Shown piece by piece: positions 19,040 to 28,370 of a DNA stretch of 64,000 nt. Made by a program: the position numbers and the translations under genes. The notes under the pieces are model-generated. The model saw only the letters and a program-made list of their open reading frames with translations, made no database searches and was not told the DNA's origin. How positions within the stretch are numbered: position 1 is the first letter of the stretch; every line of letters begins with the position of its first letter. The DNA comes from Hymenobacter volaticus (GTDB taxonomy: Bacteria > Bacteroidota > Bacteroidia > Cytophagales > Hymenobacteraceae): assembly GCF_022921055.1 (NCBI RefSeq), contig NZ_CP095061.1:4069501-4133500 (forward strand), given 5' to 3'.

Positions 19040-19954
19040 ATGTCTCGTAAAGTCCTCATCAGCGGTGGTACTGGTATGATTGGCACCCGTCTTGCCGAGA
19101 TGCTTATTGATGCAGGCTACGAGGTAGCTTTGCTCAGCCGGCAGCCTAGTACGGGCCATTATCGTAGCTTTCGTTGGGACTTACGAGCAGGCACCATCGA
19201 CGAAGCCGCTATACCCTACGCCGACTACGTCATTAATTTGGCGGGCTCTAGCGTTTCGGATGGTAAATGGACGGAGGAGCGCAAGCGCGAAATTCTAACG
19301 AGCCGCTTAGGTGGCACTGCTTTGTTGGCGCGTGAGCTAGCCAAGGACGGCCACCATGTACGGGCGTTTGTTTCAGCCTCGGCAATCGGTATTTACGGGG
19401 ACAGTGGCGACCAAGTGGTGAACGAAGAAACACCTCCTGCTTCGGCTACCGATTTTCTAGTAGATGTTTCGCAGCGCTGGGAGTTGGCAGCGCACGATGT
19501 AGAGCGCCTCGGCATCCGGACCATCATCACCCGCATAGGTATCGTGCTGAGTCCAGAGGGTGGGGCACTAGTACCGCTGGCGCGTACTGTCAAGATGATG
19601 GCGGGTGCTCCGCTTGGCACGGGCCGGCAGTACATGTCCTGGATTCACCTCGACGACCTATGCCGCCTTTTGATGCAAATGCTGGAAGAACCACAGTGGC
19701 AAGGCACTTATAATGCTGTAGCTCCAAACCCCGTTACTAACAAGGAATTTACCGAAACCTTAGCCAGCGTGCTACACCGTCCGCTGGTGCTGCCGAAGGT
19801 GCCGGAGTTTGCCCTAAACTTAATGATGGGCGAGATGAGCGAGATTGTGTTAGCCAGCCAACGCGTCAGCGCCGAAAAGGTGCTTCGCCAAGGCTTCACG
19901 TTCGAGTATCCCCACCTGAAGCCAGCACTAGAGTCGTTCTACGAAGAGGAGTAG
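19040..19954 (+). CDS. TIGR01777 / SDR39U1-type NAD(P)-dependent epimerase-like oxidoreductase
   Basis: 304 aa. Rossmann N-terminus KVLISGGTGMIGTRLAEML. Mid-region has the SDR39U1 features YVINLAGSSVSDGKWTEERK, SASAIGIYGDSGD and ITRIGIVLSPEGGAL. The C-terminus fits DUF1731 (LPKVPEFALNLMMGEMSEIVLASQRV). Substrate is unknown for the family. The next gene begins 9 nt downstream, so the two probably form an operon. Confidence 0.93.
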   Translation: MSRKVLISGGTGMIGTRLAEMLIDAGYEVALLSRQPSTGHYRSFRWDLRAGTIDEAAIPYADYVINLAGSSVSDGKWTEERKREILTSRLGGTALLARELAKDGHHVRAFVSASAIGIYGDSGDQVVNEETPPASATDFLVDVSQRWELAAHDVERLGIRTIITRIGIVLSPEGGALVPLARTVKMMAGAPLGTGRQYMSWIHLDDLCRLLMQMLEEPQWQGTYNAVAPNPVTNKEFTETLASVLHRPLVLPKVPEFALNLMMGEMSEIVLASQRVSAEKVLRQGFTFEYPHLKPALESFYEEE

Positions 19955-19963
19955 TAGTACCCA

Positions 19964-21181
19964 ATGCGGACGCTACTTCGGCTACTGCTGTGCCTGCCCT
20001 TATTTTACTTGGTGTACCTGAACTACCAGCTGTACTATGAGCCGCAGATGGCAATAGTTGCTGGTCGACCTATCAATCAAGATTTACTGGGGCAACTGCG
20101 CTTTCTCAAAACCCGCATGCATCAAGGAGCCGCGGAGGATATGCAACAGCTATACCCAGAAGGCTTCGTGTATCTCAATGCTCTCTACGGGCTGAGCTGG
20201 GTGGAGCTAGCTGGTAGCCTACCCGAAAGTTCAGCTTTACGCTACGAGGCGTTAGCGGAAAGTTCCTGGGCCGTACGAGCTATTCTTTCCCCAACCGGGC
20301 GCGTACTATTTGAGGAGGATCTGCCACTACCCTACGGCGCTTATTATCGAGGCTGGTCTACCTACCTGCTGGGCCGCTACTTAACTGCGCAAACACCCGC
20401 CGAGCGGACTGCCGCTGACGTCAGGCTGTTCCGACAAAATTGCACGCAGATAGCGCAGGCTTTGAGTGCAAGTCCCACTCCCTACCTTGAATCGTACACG
20501 GGCGCGGCGTGGCCTGCTGATGGCATGATGTGCCTGGCGGCTTTAGCGTGCCACGACCGAGTACTACCGCCGCTTTATCAACCTACTATTCAGCAGTGGC
20601 TAACAGTAGTTGATACACGCCTCGACTCGTTGGGCATGATTCCGCACAAAACGGACGCTCGCACTGGCGAAGTAACACAAGCCGCCCTCGGAGCGTCTCA
20701 AAGTCAACTGCTCAATTTTCTGTATGAAGTAGACTCCACCTACGCCCGGCGGCACTTCAGGCTGTATCGGCACCACTTTCTTACCTCTCGTTTTGGCTTG
20801 CCAGGTATGCGCGAATCGCCGCAGGAGGCGGACAACGCGGAGCACATCGATTCGGGGCCGGTGCTATTGGATATTGGTGGAGCAGCATCTATTGTGGGTC
20901 GGCGCATTATGCAGCGCTACGGCGACACAGTTACCGCCGTCGGCCTACGCAATAGTATAGAGGCTTTCGGTATGCCTTTTCAAATCAACGGTCAGAAACG
21001 CTACCTTTTCGGTCAACTGCCTATTGCAGATGCCTTTATTGCTTGGAGCAATTCGCTAGAGGTGAACCACACCATGGACGCTCCCTCGTGGTCGCGCATC
21101 CATTTTCACGGACTATCTACGCTGCTGGCGCTCGGACTGTTGATTGCGCTGTATATGCTTCGCCGCAGGCCAGTTAGCTAG
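19964..21181 (+). CDS. Hypothetical membrane-anchored protein with large exported domain
   Basis: 405 aa. One N-terminal span (residues ~3-20, LLRLLLCLPLFYLVYLNY) and one C-terminal span (~382-399, LSTLLALGLLIALYML) bracket a ~350-residue domain, probably periplasmic. The domain is helical with repeated W/Y-G motifs (YYRGWSTYLLGRYL, YTGAAWPADGMMCLAALACHD, SGPVLLDIGGAASIVGRRIM), reminiscent of alpha/alpha-barrel enzymes. I cannot name a family. It follows the SDR39U1 gene by 9 nt. Confidence 0.72.
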   Translation: MRTLLRLLLCLPLFYLVYLNYQLYYEPQMAIVAGRPINQDLLGQLRFLKTRMHQGAAEDMQQLYPEGFVYLNALYGLSWVELAGSLPESSALRYEALAESSWAVRAILSPTGRVLFEEDLPLPYGAYYRGWSTYLLGRYLTAQTPAERTAADVRLFRQNCTQIAQALSASPTPYLESYTGAAWPADGMMCLAALACHDRVLPPLYQPTIQQWLTVVDTRLDSLGMIPHKTDARTGEVTQAALGASQSQLLNFLYEVDSTYARRHFRLYRHHFLTSRFGLPGMRESPQEADNAEHIDSGPVLLDIGGAASIVGRRIMQRYGDTVTAVGLRNSIEAFGMPFQINGQKRYLFGQLPIADAFIAWSNSLEVNHTMDAPSWSRIHFHGLSTLLALGLLIALYMLRRRPVS

Positions 21182-21270
21182 TGAAAAATCAAATGGTTTA
21201 CTCATTGAATTGAAAGCAAGTTGGCTTAGATGCCTTGCAACTCTATAGTAGCACGCTAGCTCAGACTGGT

Positions 21271-21534
21271 ATGAAACACTCGCTACTTTTACTATCAACT
21301 GCCGCGCTACTGGCCTGTATTACCTCCTGCCACTCTGAAAAAGATTCTCCTGAACCTACTTCTCAGCCAGCAGCCTGTGCGCTTGTACCCGATGCAGGCA
21401 TGTGCTACGCAGCTTTTGTGCGCTACTATTACGACCCGAAAGAGAAAAAATGCAAGCCATTTACATGGGGTGGCTGCAGCGGCGTAGTGCCGTTTACTAC
21501 CCTGCAAGAGTGCCAGGACTGCGGTTGTAAATAA
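21271..21534 (+). CDS. Kunitz/BPTI-domain lipoprotein
   Basis: 87 aa from the ATG at 21271. Signal peptide with lipobox (LLAC16 or ITSC20), a short Ser/Pro linker, then a Kunitz domain at residues ~36-86. Cysteines at 36, 45, 61 and 69 keep the BPTI spacing of 9, 16 and 8; then C81 and C84/C86 are one or two residues off. The hallmark RYYYDPKEKKCKPFTWGGCSG segment is split here as RYYYDPKEKK and CKPFTWGGCSG. The P1 position after the second Cys is Tyr46, which would suit chymotrypsin-like targets. Kunitz domains are serine protease inhibitors, mostly of animals and rare in bacteria. The stop is 1 nt from that of convergent PBP1A. Confidence 0.88.
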   Translation: MKHSLLLLSTAALLACITSCHSEKDSPEPTSQPAACALVPDAGMCYAAFVRYYYDPKEKKCKPFTWGGCSGVVPFTTLQECQDCGCK

Positions 21535-21535
21535 C

Positions 21536-23910
21536 CTACAGGCTATCCGGCACAGGCACGGCGCCACTATTGAGGTTTTCCAGCAGGTTGTCAACCACAA
21601 TAGTATCAACAGCTTCCGCCTGCCGACGGCGCGGCTGCTCGGAAACGCACTGGTAGCGGCGCGTGATTTTGCCGGGGTACTTGGGAAATGGCCCCATGGT
21701 AATGCCGAGATCGGAATCTTCGTAGACCTTTTCCATGTATTTGCCGAAGATAGGCAGCGCCGTACGGCCGCCTTCGCCCTGCTGGGAACCTTGGAAGTGG
21801 ATACTCCGGTCTTCCCCTCCTACCCAAACACCCGTGACCAAGTCTTTGGTGACGCCCATGTACCAACCATCGGAATAGTTGGAGGTGGTGCCGGTTTTGC
21901 CGCCGATTTGGTTGTTCTTTTTCCAGAGCTCATACTCCCACAATGCCTGCGAGGTGCCACCAGGCTCGTCCATGCCGCCACGCAGCATGTAGAGCATCAG
22001 CCACGCGGTTTCAGGCGGGATGGCCCGCCGCTGTTTAGGGTCGAATTGCTTGATGACGTTGCCGTTGCGGTCCTCGATGCGCGTCACAATCATCGGGTCA
22101 GTCTGGAAGCCTTGATTGACGAAAGTGCTATAGGCATTCACCATTTCGTACACGCTCACATCGCCACCAGAGCCGAGGCCAATGCTGGGCACGGGCAGTA
22201 GAGGGCTTTTGATGCCTACTTTGTGGGCGTACTTGGCCACGTTGTCCCAGCCAACCCGCTCGGTCAATTGCGCCGTAACCGAGTTTACGGAGCGGGCCAT
22301 GGCTTGGCGCAGCGTCATGTTGATGCCCGTGTACTCGCGCGTCACGTTGTCGGGCTTCCACTCCATGTCCTTGCCGTTCTCGACGTAGTTGATGGTTACC
22401 CGCTCGTCCCGGATTCGGTCGCAGGGGCGTAGCCATTGTCGATGGCGGTGAGGTAAACGAACGGTTTGAAAGTGGAGCCGGCTTGGCGCTTACCTTGTTT
22501 GACGTGGTCGTATTGGAAGAACCGATAGTTGAGCCCGCCTACCCACGCCTTAATCTGGCCGGTGAAGGGGTCCATGGTCATCATGCCGGCGTGCAGGAAA
22601 TGCTTGTAGTACGCCAAGGAATCGAGCGGAGAAAGTAGCAGCGTGGTGTCACCATCGCCTTTCCAAGTGAATACCTTGGTGGGGTGCTTGTGGTGCAAGG
22701 CCGAATCAAGAAGAGCCGGCTGGCCTTTGTAGCGCTCAGCTAGTTCTTTGTACTGCTCGGTCCGCTTCATCTGGGTTTCGATGAAGTTGGGAATTTCATT
22801 ACCATCCTCATCCACCCACGGGTTCTTGTCCCGGTTTTTCCAAAACCTATCGAACTGCTGTTGCAGCCGCTTCATGCGGTCCTGCACCGACTCCTCGGCA
22901 TACTGCTGCATCCGCGAATCGATGGTGGTGTAGATTTTCAGCCCGTCGCGGTACATATCGTAGCCGTTCTTCTCGCACCATTCATTCACGAACTGGCTGA
23001 CAGCTCCACGGAAATACGTGGGCGGCCCATCAATATGCTGCTCGAACTGGTACTTGAGTTTAATAGGCTGCTGCTGAAGCGCGGCAACTTCGGCGGCCGG
23101 CAGCACGCCGGCTTGTCCCATGCGCGTGAGCACTAGGTTGCGGCGTTTGCGGGCCGCATCGGGATGGAAACGAGGGTTGTAGGCCGTTGGGTTGTTGAGC
23201 ATGCCAACCAGCGTGGCCGCTTGCTCAGCCGTGAGGCTGTCGGGGGAAGTGCTGAAGAATGTTTTGGCGGCTACCTTGATACCGTACGCTTTCGAGCCGT
23301 ATTCCACCGTGTTGAAATACATCCGCAGAATTTCTTCTTTGGTATAGCGGCGTTCCAGCTCCACGGCCGTAAGCCACTCCTTGGTTTTGCTAATCAGTGT
23401 GCTTACCCCCGGAATGTAGCCCAAGCCCCCGCGCGTTTCGCCCCGACGGGTTTTATAGAGGTTTTTGGCGAGCTGCTGGGTGATGGTAGAGCCGCCTCCG
23501 CTGCGGTTGCCGGTTACTACCCCAGCCGCAGCGCGGCCCAAGGCTGTTAGGTCAATGCCGGAATGCTCGTAGAACCGAACGTCTTCGGTAGCAATAAGGG
23601 CTTTGATCAGGAGAGGCGAAATCTTATTCAGCGTCACCGGCACGCGGTTTTCGCGGAAGTATTTGCCAATCAGCACGCCGTCGGCAGTATAGATTTCCGA
23701 AGGTTGCTCCACCTTAGGGTCTTCTAGTTCCTCCAAGCTCGGCGATTTTCCGAAGAGGAACATGAAGTTCATGCTCACCAGAATTGGATAGAGCAAAAAC
23801 GTGCCGACGCCCAACACGAAAAGAGCCCAAAAGGCACGCGTTATGCGGTTCGACCAAGGCCGGCGCGGTCGGGGTGTAGGGTTTGTTTTCGGCAGTTCTG
23901 GAGCGGACAT
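21536..23910 (-). CDS. Penicillin-binding protein 1A (transglycosylase/transpeptidase), frame-interrupted
   Basis: About 791 aa after repair. Bifunctional peptidoglycan synthase of the inner membrane. Anchor at residues ~25-50 (AFWALFVLGVGTFLLYPILV). GT51 domain ~80-260 has ATEDVRFYEHSGIDLTALGR, GGSTITQQLAKNLYKTR and EILRMYFNTVEYGS. Transpeptidase motifs are the Ser site AGSTFKPFVYLTAID, the SVN-type motif (RSVNSVTAQL) and KTGTTSNYSDGWYMG. One added G in the GGGG run at 22424-22427 joins NGYAP to CDRIRDERVTINY. Without it the Ser motif and the KTG motif are on separate ORFs. Likely a sequencing error in an essential-type gene. Confidence 0.92.
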
Positions 23911-24152
23911 TCAGAGCAGATTGGGCGGCGGCGTCCTGGGGTGACAGGTCAAGAAGTGGTAAATATACCAGTTAGGCGCGGGCCGGCCTGCCGTTTTTGT
24001 TGTTTTGCCATATTACTTACCTCATTACTAAACTATATATCTCTAAATAACAGTGATTTACAATCATGGTATCCGGTATGGTTTCCTATAAAGCTTCAAC
24101 GCAATAGTGTTCTTCTGCAACGTGCCAACACACCACGTATATCTAATAATTC
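23911..24152. other. Intergenic, no feature recognised
   Basis: AT-rich spacer of about 240 nt between the PBP1A start and the end of the membrane-protein cassette. No hairpin with a T-run or protein-like frame was seen. It should hold the PBP1A promoter on the minus strand. Confidence 0.5.
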
Positions 24153-24488
24153 TTAGATCCACATCACCACCAAAAACAGCAATATCCCTGCTAGTAGCAC
24201 GCCAATACCGGTAGCGCCAGTAGCAGCCAGGTACCACAGCAGCCGCCAACCCGGATGCTGCATGTGCATTGCTACCTGCCACAGCCACACAATGCCTATC
24301 GGTAACAAGGCCACCAGGCAAGCCATGACTATCCAGTTGGCTACCGTTGCGGCAGCGGGTGTATTCGGGAAAAGCTCTTTCTCCAGCTTGATGCCTATAA
24401 AAGCACCAATCAGCAGTGTCAGCACCCACCACAGAGAGGTAGGCAATTGGCGCAAGGCGCGAGCAGCAAAGGCTTGGAGTTCACTCAT
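24153..24488 (-). CDS. Small hydrophobic membrane protein
   Basis: 111 aa, three to four predicted spans (LWWVLTLLIGAFIGI; IVMACLVALLPIGIVWLW; ATGATGIGVLLAGILLFLVV). Last gene of a minus-strand run that begins with the winged-helix regulator. No family recognised. The close, same-strand spacing (52 nt) suggests it is co-expressed with the next two membrane proteins. Confidence 0.65.
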   Translation of the reverse strand: MSELQAFAARALRQLPTSLWWVLTLLIGAFIGIKLEKELFPNTPAAATVANWIVMACLVALLPIGIVWLWQVAMHMQHPGWRLLWYLAATGATGIGVLLAGILLFLVVMWI

Positions 24489-24540
24489 TGGATACTGCTA
24501 GAAATAAAGGGAACGACGACCCGTTTTACTTGGCGCTACT

Positions 24541-24918
24541 TCACCCGCCGACACCCGCGCCGCTGAACAGCATGATTACTCCCGCTACCAGTACAAGGGA
24601 AGCCAGGTGAAATAGCACGCTCAAGAGCAGCACAAAACTGCGCTTGAGTTCTTCCCGGTTGTCAAGGCGAGGACTTTGCCACATGGGCCGACTCACCCAC
24701 CACAGCACCACCCCATTACCAAGCGGCAGCGCCACTTGAAGCCAGGTAAATAACTCATCGAACCCGCCGGTGTGTAGCTGTGGCCAAAACTGCGGCAGCA
24801 TCCACCACACCCATAGCACGGCGCACACAGTTATAAGTATGGCTAACGCCCGCCCACTTGAGGGCAAGACTGTCGTTGTGGGTTGTTGGTCAATTATAAT
24901 TTTCGATTCGATTTCCAT
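24541..24918 (-). CDS. Small membrane protein
   Basis: 125 aa. A ~25-residue polar N-terminus, then three hydrophobic segments (LAILITVCAVLWVWWML; WLQVALPLGNGVVLWWV; LLSVLFHLASLVLVAGVIML) and a Gly-rich end. Starts 60 nt after the preceding 129-aa membrane protein on the same strand. Family not recognised. Confidence 0.65.
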   Translation of the reverse strand: MEIESKIIIDQQPTTTVLPSSGRALAILITVCAVLWVWWMLPQFWPQLHTGGFDELFTWLQVALPLGNGVVLWWVSRPMWQSPRLDNREELKRSFVLLLSVLFHLASLVLVAGVIMLFSGAGVGG

Positions 24919-24978
24919 AACAGGAAGCCTATAACTGTAGGCAGTATTGATGATTCCTCTGGTTGTTGAGAGCTTGCT

Positions 24979-25368
24979 TTAGCCGAAGAAACTGTCGCCG
25001 TCGGTACGCGCAGGAAACTCTATGGGCACGAATAGCAGGAATAGTAGTATCAGCACCGGTACAAGCACCTGCAGCACACCAAGCAGCAGAAACACCAGCC
25101 CCGATAGCTTCAGCAGGCGCCGTTCCCCATTTCTATTCTCGAGTTGCTGAGCAGCACGCCAGAGTAAACGCCACGTTAGAAAGGGAAAGAGCACCTGACA
25201 GCCTACTCCTACCGCACCAACCAAGTAGCCGCCCAACGGAAAGTAGCGCCACAGGCTAGACAGATACAGGGTACTGACCCAACTAAGCCCACCCAGCGCT
25301 ATTACCCATCGAAATAGCTGCTTCGTGCGAGTAGCCTCTGGTGGTGAATGCAACTGAAGTAAGTTCAT
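24979..25368 (-). CDS. Small membrane protein, coupled to the Coq4-like gene
   Basis: 129 aa with about four hydrophobic spans (LFRWVIALGGLSWVSTLYLS; YLVGAVGVGCQVLFPFL; VFLLLGVLQVLVPVLILLFL). Its ATG overlaps the stop of the Coq4-like gene by 4 nt (ATGA), a sign of translational coupling and hence of a linked role. Family not recognised. Confidence 0.7.
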   Translation of the reverse strand: MNLLQLHSPPEATRTKQLFRWVIALGGLSWVSTLYLSSLWRYFPLGGYLVGAVGVGCQVLFPFLTWRLLWRAAQQLENRNGERRLLKLSGLVFLLLGVLQVLVPVLILLFLLFVPIEFPARTDGDSFFG

Positions 25369-25889
25369 GCGAATTGCTCGGCCTCTATTGCCTCATAAAA
25401 GCCAATTTCATGGCGCAGGGCCTCCACGTTCTGCGTGGCATACTTTGTCAGAGACCAGTGCAGGACACGTCCTGTACGACAGCCCCGGCGGAAGTGCGTT
25501 TTGAGTTGGGGCCACAACTCGGGCGTGAGCAAGGCAAATGCTAGAAAGCCGATACAGGTTATCGAATAATCGCCGTTGCCAAGCATAAAGGCTTTGAGCA
25601 ATAACTCATCTTCAGGAGTCATATCGTAGCCGAGCAGCACATGCTTGAGGTCGTGATTTTCGTAGTGCGGAATCAGTTGCAGATTGTGCTGGCGCAAAAT
25701 ATCGGCTACTCCACGGCCCAAAGTGCCAACCGGTAAGCTCTGCAAGTAGTCTAGCTGATTTTGGATGTTTTGGGCACCATAAACCCGCCAAAAAATCGGA
25801 ATCAAAAAGGAAGTCCGGGCATGCTCAATGGTCTTGCGGGCAAAGCGCTGGTACAAGTTCAGCTGAGCAGGTTGCGAAATAGCTTTCAT
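25365..25889 (-). CDS. Coq4-family protein
   Basis: 174 aa from the ATG at 25889 (MKAISQPAQL); an in-frame ATG at 25922 is less likely. The Coq4 metal motif HDxxH-x11-E is exact: H79, D80, H83 and E95 (ENHDLKHVLLGYDMTPEDE). Coq4 takes part in coenzyme Q synthesis in mitochondria and in ubiquinone-making proteobacteria. Bacteroidota are normally menaquinone-only, so the substrate here is unclear. It lies within a run of small membrane-protein genes and overlaps the next one by 4 nt. Confidence 0.82.
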   Translation of the reverse strand: MKAISQPAQLNLYQRFARKTIEHARTSFLIPIFWRVYGAQNIQNQLDYLQSLPVGTLGRGVADILRQHNLQLIPHYENHDLKHVLLGYDMTPEDELLLKAFMLGNGDYSITCIGFLAFALLTPELWPQLKTHFRRGCRTGRVLHWSLTKYATQNVEALRHEIGFYEAIEAEQFA

Positions 25890-25927
25890 AAAAGTGGAGT
25901 TTTGAAAACGTGAAGTGAACAAGCAGG

Positions 25928-26167
25928 CTACTCGCCGAGAAGCGCCTCAAACCCTTGTGGCGACCAAAGCATCATCAGGAAAAATACTGCGCCAAGCAGC
26001 AGCAACAGCAGTAGGCTACTGACTGGCAGCACAGCCGTTAGCAGGCGTTGGCGGCGTGAAATAGGGTCGGCGGCGCGTTCCTGCCAGGTAAGCAAGGTGG
26101 CTAGCGCCGCTACGTCGCCGATACAGACAAGCAGCCCCACGATAGTGAGAGAGAATTGAATGAGCAT
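25928..26167 (-). CDS. Small two-span membrane protein
   Basis: 79 aa. Two hydrophobic helices (LTIVGLLVCIGDVAALATLL; VLPVSSLLLLLLLGAVFFLM) joined by a basic loop (RRQRL). It lies between the DUF4173 gene and the Coq4-like gene on the same strand. Family not recognised. Confidence 0.6.
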   Translation of the reverse strand: MLIQFSLTIVGLLVCIGDVAALATLLTWQERAADPISRRQRLLTAVLPVSSLLLLLLLGAVFFLMMLWSPQGFEALLGE

Positions 26168-26249
26168 AGGAGTAGAATTAGAAATTGACTAGTTATGAGT
26201 ACCGTGCGGGGCACTCTACCTCCTGGTGTAGCCTGAGTGCCCCACTTCG

Positions 26250-27857
26250 TTATTTCGTCACCTCTTCATAAGCCTGCCAGTCGGCGTAGGTGTAACTAGG
26301 CCAGTTGCGGGCCGCTTGCAGCGCCTTGAATTCCCGGAGCCGCTGCTGTAGTTGTTGGGTGGCGGCAGTGGGTTCAAGTTTGGTCCAGGTGCCGTCGTAG
26401 GTTTCGTGCACCAACTGGCGCTTTGGCAGCACATCTTGGCTGGCCGCTAGTACGGGGAGCACCCGGTCGGGCATGTCGAGCAGGAAACCGTAGTCGAGCA
26501 CCTGCAATTCAGGACGCAGATTGTAGCGGGCAATCCAGATTTCCCAATTGCCACAGGCAAGCCCAACCATAAGCGCGTAAGCAGCCAGCGCATTGAGACG
26601 CACCAAGGAGTAAGTAGAACGACGCTGCCAAATTTTGAGCAGCACCGTAACCAGGCCAAACAACGTCAGGAGCAGGAAGCCATACACCCCAATGCGCTTA
26701 TAAGCCAAGCCCGTATACAGAATGTAGTAGTAGTTGCGCAGTCCCACCGATACGGCTAGCACCACGTTTTGCAGCACCCACACCGTGGCCAACCAACGCA
26801 ACACCGGAAGCCCCTTTTGGTAGAAATTCAGGTTGCGGCGGAAAAACCACAACACAATGCCCATAGCCACCAGAATACTCAGAATCAGCACGTAGGTACC
26901 CTCGTGCACAAACTGCGTGAGGTTGAAGTTGGTAGTTGGCTTGAAGCCAAACCAAATCCAGTTGATGTCGATGATGTTGACAACCAACAGCAACGCATTC
27001 ACCAAACTCAACATGCTCAGAGCAATGAGATACTCCTTGCGCAAGTCGAGGGCCCGGAAATGCTGGGGGCGAAAGTCAGGGCGGCGCACAGCGAAGGAGG
27101 CAACCCGGTCACGCTGCCGCTCAATAAACTCTCCTAGGCGCGACTCTTGGTCGATGAAGTAATGCACAGGTATTAGCACCAACGCGGCTCCGGTCAGAGC
27201 AAGCCCCATGAGGAAAAACAAAATGTGCAGAATAGAAATGTCCTCGAACAAAGCAGCCAGCCACTCCCCTACCTTATCTAGCGCTTGGCTGACCAGCTCG
27301 CTGTACACGGGGTTAGCTATTACAAACAAGATGTGAAATACCGCTAGGGCCAAGATCGGCACGCCGAGCAAACGACCGTAGAACCAAGTGCGTCCCATTC
27401 GGCTACCCATGTTGTTGGGCAGGTGCACCAAGCTAGTCAGCCTTGGTATCACCTGGAAGGCACTGCTAAGCGCGGTGAGCAAAGCGTTACTTACCAGTTT
27501 CAGGTGGGGCTGGTTGACGTAGCCAAGCCAAACCGCCAACGAAGCCACACACGCCAACTGGGCCGCCCCTGACCCATACCAAGCCACCATTACCGCACTC
27601 AACAACGTCCCGAGCAGGGTCAGTCGGAAATAGTTGGAGCGCCATTGGGGTGCGTGCCGTGGCAGAGCGAGTAGTACTGCGGCTACGACAAACAGCGTGT
27701 AAAGGAGCATGTTGAGGGCGGCTCGCTCACGCCAGAATAGCATATCAAATACAATGGCCCCGACAGGCAACGCCACTTTTTGCAAAGTTGTGAGGGTCAG
27801 ACGCGGCATCGGGGAAGCCCCGAGTTGGGCGCTTGGTAAAGGCAAAGAGGTGTCCAT
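26250..27857 (-). CDS. DUF4173-domain polytopic membrane protein
   Basis: 535 aa with about a dozen predicted spans. The central region (residues ~150-450; PVYSELVSQALDKVGEWLAA, LHILFFLMGLALTGAALVLI, EYLIALSMLSLVNALLLVVN, YVLILSILVAMGIVLWF) fits DUF4173/DUF4153. The C-terminal ~100 residues are soluble and W/Y-rich. Function of the family is unknown. An ACTTTG-palindrome lies 53-69 nt upstream of its ATG, and the winged-helix regulator gene is next upstream, so it is likely to be a regulated first structural gene of the cassette. Confidence 0.85.
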   Translation of the reverse strand: MDTSLPLPSAQLGASPMPRLTLTTLQKVALPVGAIVFDMLFWRERAALNMLLYTLFVVAAVLLALPRHAPQWRSNYFRLTLLGTLLSAVMVAWYGSGAAQLACVASLAVWLGYVNQPHLKLVSNALLTALSSAFQVIPRLTSLVHLPNNMGSRMGRTWFYGRLLGVPILALAVFHILFVIANPVYSELVSQALDKVGEWLAALFEDISILHILFFLMGLALTGAALVLIPVHYFIDQESRLGEFIERQRDRVASFAVRRPDFRPQHFRALDLRKEYLIALSMLSLVNALLLVVNIIDINWIWFGFKPTTNFNLTQFVHEGTYVLILSILVAMGIVLWFFRRNLNFYQKGLPVLRWLATVWVLQNVVLAVSVGLRNYYYILYTGLAYKRIGVYGFLLLTLFGLVTVLLKIWQRRSTYSLVRLNALAAYALMVGLACGNWEIWIARYNLRPELQVLDYGFLLDMPDRVLPVLAASQDVLPKRQLVHETYDGTWTKLEPTAATQQLQQRLREFKALQAARNWPSYTYADWQAYEEVTK

Positions 27858-27909
27858 GTGGGGTTGCAGTTAGGTGATTTTGAATGAGCAGATTTGTTGA
27901 ATTGAAAGT

Positions 27910-27926
27910 ACTTTGTATTTCAAAGT
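27910..27926. promoter_or_regulatory. Candidate operator palindrome ahead of the DUF4173 gene
   Basis: ACTTTGTATTTCAAAGT is a near-perfect inverted repeat (ACTTTG-x5-CAAAGT). It lies between the DUF4173 gene and the winged-helix regulator gene. The same word with one change occurs at 29023-29038. Assignment to the adjacent regulator is inference. Confidence 0.55.
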
Positions 27927-27947
27927 TTGTAGACAAAAAAATAGCGT

Positions 27948-28241
27948 TTATCCGCGCAGGAGTTTTTCTAAAGCTGCTAGGTGGTCTTGAAAAGCCTGTT
28001 TTCCTTCCGAAGATGCGGTATAGGTGGTATTAGGCTTCTTGCCTACAAATTGCTTGGCTACTTGCACATAGCCCGCCTTTTCCAGCGCCGATACATGGCT
28101 GGCTAGGTTGCCATCGGTTAGGTCGAGTGCTTCTTTTAGTTCCGTAAAGCTTACGCCGTCGTTGGCCATGAGCACGGCCATTACGCCCAGCCGCACGCGG
28201 TGGTCAAATGCTTTATTGAGCGTATGAATTAGGTGTTTCAA
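27948..28241 (-). CDS. Winged-helix DNA-binding regulator (HTH_34-like)
   Basis: 97 aa, one winged helix filling the protein: helix-turn-helix VSFTELKEALDLTDGNLASHVSALEKAGYV and wing VAKQFVGKKPNTTYTASSEG (each shown only in part by KEALDLTDGNLASHV and KKPNTTYTASSEG). It belongs to the small ArsR/MarR-like group often paired with membrane proteins in Bacteroidota. It has no sensor domain or metal-binding Cys. It lies between two genes that carry the shared palindrome and probably controls both. Confidence 0.88.
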   Translation of the reverse strand: MKHLIHTLNKAFDHRVRLGVMAVLMANDGVSFTELKEALDLTDGNLASHVSALEKAGYVQVAKQFVGKKPNTTYTASSEGKQAFQDHLAALEKLLRG

Positions 28242-28370
28242 CGGCTTGCGGCTACTCTACTCTTGTATTGTACTTACGGCCCTCTTCGAATCAGGATGAG
28301 AATTCGGTTGAATGAAGGCCCCGTTATGCTTTGGATGCAGATTTTTGGTTGTTCCGAGAACTAACTGATG

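Noticed and set aside
24153..26167. Small membrane proteins as toxin-antitoxin or bacteriocin modules
   Set aside because: They are 79-129 aa with several spans each and no antidote-like partner or leader; membrane-complex subunits are more likely.
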